Positions 61,882-64,000 of a stretch of DNA of 64,000 nucleotides are shown here, one piece after another. The notes under the pieces are model-generated. The model was not told where the DNA came from. It searched no databases and was given only the letters and a program-made list of their open reading frames with translations. The stretch lies in contig NZ_BNJG01000001.1 of the NCBI RefSeq assembly GCF_016587375.1, positions 1 through 64,000 on the forward strand, read 5' to 3'. Numbering within the stretch: position 1 is the stretch's first letter; each line of letters starts with the position of its first letter. The DNA comes from Ktedonobacter robiniae. GTDB taxonomy: Bacteria; Chloroflexota; Ktedonobacteria; Ktedonobacterales; Ktedonobacteraceae. Made by a program: the position numbers and the translations under genes.

Positions 61882-63038
61882 ATGAATGAACTAGCTGGTC
61901 AGAGCCTGGGTGGGTTTCTGCTGGAAGAAGAGATTGGGCGAGGCTCCATGGGGGTCGTCTACCGGGGGCGACAGGTCGCTCTCGGGCGGGAAGTAGCTAT
62001 CAAAGTATTACCCAAGGCGCTGGCACGTGACCCCTCATACATGGCACGCTTTATTCGCGAGGCTCAAATTATTGCCGGACTCAATCACCCCAATATTATT
62101 CACATCTACGACGCTGGCGAAGCCCATAAGCTCCTCTACTTCGCCATGGAGTATGTCCAGGGGCCAACGCTGGCCAATCTGCTGCATATGGATGGAGTGC
62201 TACCGCAACACCTGGCGGCTGAGTATGCCGCGCAGATCGCGGATGCGCTTGATGCCGCCTATAAAGAGCGTAACGTCATCCATCGTGATATCAAACCAGA
62301 GAATCTTATGCTTGATCGCTGGGGCAAAATCAAAGTCACCGATTTTGGCCTGGCACGCGCGCCTGGTCATCAGCAAATTACCGTCACCAAAACCCTGGTT
62401 GGCAGCATCTACTACGCCTCGCCAGAACAGGTCTGGGGGCACCAGTTAGATAACCGCAGCGACATCTACGCCCTTGGCGTGGTCCTCTACGAAATGGTCA
62501 CCGGACACCGTCCCTTCATCGGACGCAACATGCCAGAACTGACGCAGACCATCGTGAAGGGTTCGCCGCCAGCGCCAGGGACCTATAACTCGGCTCTCTC
62601 CTCCGAGCTGGAACATATTATCCTCACAGCCCTCGCTCTTGACCGCGAACAGCGCTATTCTAGCGCGGGATTGCTGGCGGAGGCGCTACGTAGACTACAG
62701 CTCTCGGCCCCCCTGCCCCCTGTACCACGCATCCAGGCGCCACGCGCCCATATTTCCATCCAACCACCCAAGCGCCCAAGCGCCCAACAGCTAGGCTATA
62801 CACCCAGTCCACAGCCTCAATTGAAGCCAATGGACACGCCGACGCAGCCAAGCCTGAGCATTCCTTTCACACCCTTGCCACAACCAACCACCGACAAGGT
62901 GGCTCAGGCGCGCACGGACCAGGACACATCTCAAAGGGGATAGAAGACCCATACCAGACACAACCAGAACTCCAATCGGAGCACGCAGAACAACGCCCCT
63001 GGTGGAACAAACTCTTCCGACCCCCACATCGCTCCTAG
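61882..63038 (+). CDS. Serine/threonine protein kinase, C-terminal frameshift
   Basis: A kinase whose catalytic domain (about 10-280) is complete: IGRGSMGVVYRG, VAIKVL, VIHRDIKPENLML, VTDFGLARA, VGSIYYASPEQVWG. A Pro/Gln-rich tail follows. The frame stops at 62943, directly after the G4 run 62936-62939. With one more G it continues IEDPYQTQPELQSEHAEQRP and ends WWNKLFRPPHRS at 63038, 385 residues in all, which looks like a natural end. It has no membrane helix. The HEAT protein gene follows on the same strand. Confidence 0.88.
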
Positions 63039-63156
63039 CGGCACAATAACTTGGCGCGCATCTGCTCCTGACGCCCTGCTAAAGATACTACGTGCAAGTC
63101 TATAGCTTGTGAGAATAGCTATAACTAAAACAGAGTACCACTCCCTTCGCACGAGG

Positions 63157-64000
63157 ATGTCAGATAGCACCAATATGATTACAAAAAGCACACCAGACGA
63201 TCAGATGCCTTCGGATGCACAGCGTCATGCGTTCCCTTATGACCAGGACAGCGTACCGGGGTCTGCCAGTTCGTCACATATTCTTGAAGAAGCGCTCAGG
63301 CTCTTGCTAGCGCCCAATACAGATTATCATGTGCGTGTGCAAGCGACACGGCGCCTGGCTCGCTGTGGTCCGTCCACCTTGCCCCTCGTGCTAACAACCC
63401 TGAGCAGCACACCGGAAATCCTGGTGCCCGCATGGCCCTGGTGGCCCCCTCAGTATGAGCATTGCAGTCGCCTGCTCGCTAACCTCTGCCAGAAGGCAGA
63501 GCTTAGATTGGATGAACTCTTGAAGCATCCCACACTAAGTGAGCCAGCGGGACCAGTGCTCTGGATCAGTACCATCGAGGCCACCACCCACCTGCCCGGA
63601 ACCAACTATGAAGACCTGCTGTGTGCCGCGCTGGCCTCTCCCTGGAAGACAGTGCGCTATGCCTCGGCCATAACGCTGGCGACCCGCGCAGGCCGAACCA
63701 CGCTTGCACCAGCCACTATCAGCGGGCTCTATGCCCGCCTGGATGAAGAAGAAGATTTTCCGGTCCGCCTGACCGCGGCCTATACGTTGCTTCATTGCCG
63801 GGAGTACATTGGGCTGGATATTTTATTGCAGTTGCTCAATCCCGAAGCCCCTTTTGAGGTGCGTAAGGCCGTCGCCTTCTTGCTTGCCACGGAACTGCCA
63901 GTCCATCTCTCGGTCGCTCAACGCGAGCAGTTAACGACCTGCCTGCTCTATGTCCTGGAAGACCCACTTACCGAGCCTGAGCTAGCCACCCAGGCCTCAC
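63157..64000 (+). CDS. HEAT-repeat-like protein, partial (runs off window)
   Basis: A frame open from ATG 63157 to the window edge (281 residues visible). After a polar N-tail of about 45 residues come helical repeats such as YHVRVQATRRLARCGPSTLP, TVRYASAITLATRAGRT and FEVRKAVAFLLATELPV, the spacing of HEAT repeats. It may assist the kinase encoded just upstream. Start support is weak: GAGG directly abuts the ATG; ATG 63175 is an alternative. Confidence 0.7.
   Translation, partial: MSDSTNMITKSTPDDQMPSDAQRHAFPYDQDSVPGSASSSHILEEALRLLLAPNTDYHVRVQATRRLARCGPSTLPLVLTTLSSTPEILVPAWPWWPPQYEHCSRLLANLCQKAELRLDELLKHPTLSEPAGPVLWISTIEATTHLPGTNYEDLLCAALASPWKTVRYASAITLATRAGRTTLAPATISGLYARLDEEEDFPVRLTAAYTLLHCREYIGLDILLQLLNPEAPFEVRKAVAFLLATELPVHLSVAQREQLTTCLLYVLEDPLTEPELATQAS

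Overview
The window looks like a bacterial chromosome segment of moderate-to-high GC with no plasmid or phage backbone. The gene mix fits Chloroflexota, most likely class Ktedonobacteria: many Ser/Thr kinases and a PP2C phosphatase, HEAT-repeat proteins, an F420-type LLM oxidoreductase, DUF4383/DUF4870/DUF4397 proteins, a GH57 glucanotransferase, and an actinobacterial-style moeZ-cysO-cysM-mec cysteine pathway. That placement is inference; there is no rRNA or marker tree to confirm it.

Layout. 1-1.8 kb: end of a large membrane glycosyltransferase. 2.1-5.1 kb (minus): a four-gene operon moeZ, cysO, cysM, mec for cysteine synthesis from a protein-bound thiocarboxylate. 5.3-10.5 kb (minus): HEAT protein, a lone molybdenum hydroxylase large subunit, and MetY. 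10.7-12.9 kb (plus): a 40-residue membrane peptide, a CoA-binding protein, a deaminase and a winged-helix/PD-(D/E)XK-like protein. 13-18 kb: Gfo/Idh/MocA oxidoreductase, a lone metal ABC ATPase, LLM oxidoreductase, small membrane proteins, tRNA-His. 18.4-30 kb: cysE, nucleoside hydrolase, pyrophosphate-type phosphofructokinase coupled to deoB, acetyltransferase, phosphomannomutase, sucCD, HDAC-like deacetylase, tandem GNAT. 30-37.7 kb (minus): GAF-PAS-nucleotidyl cyclase, NAD(P)-binding epimerase-like protein, histidine kinase/response regulator pair, SGNH hydrolase. 38-42 kb (plus): promoter-operator region and a four-gene zinc/manganese-type ABC operon, followed by a decayed tnpB scar. 43-54 kb: GH57 enzyme, amidotransferase, PP2C phosphatase, CAP-domain lipoprotein, FtsH, DUF554, DUF4397. 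54-64 kb: S9 peptidase, Tex, kinase, primary-type sigma factor, second kinase, start of a HEAT protein.

Two features cut across the window. First, nearly every gene boundary carries a long, almost perfect inverted repeat (arms 15-34 bp, mostly short loops, arm sequences usually unrelated); about two dozen occur in 64 kb. Several are joined to a conserved 20-nt module, and two share an identical 26-nt arm. Second, six genes (cysE, nucleoside hydrolase, tandem GNAT, CAP protein, ftsH, terminal kinase) are each broken by what looks like a single missing base. In each case adding one base restores a full-length family member. This points to consensus errors more than to real pseudogenes.

Functionally the window is mostly housekeeping and regulation: sulfur assimilation (moeZ-cysO-cysM-mec, cysE, metY), central carbon and nucleoside use (pfk, deoB, nucleoside hydrolase, sucCD, manB, GH57), metal import, and phosphorylation-based signalling next to a sigma factor.
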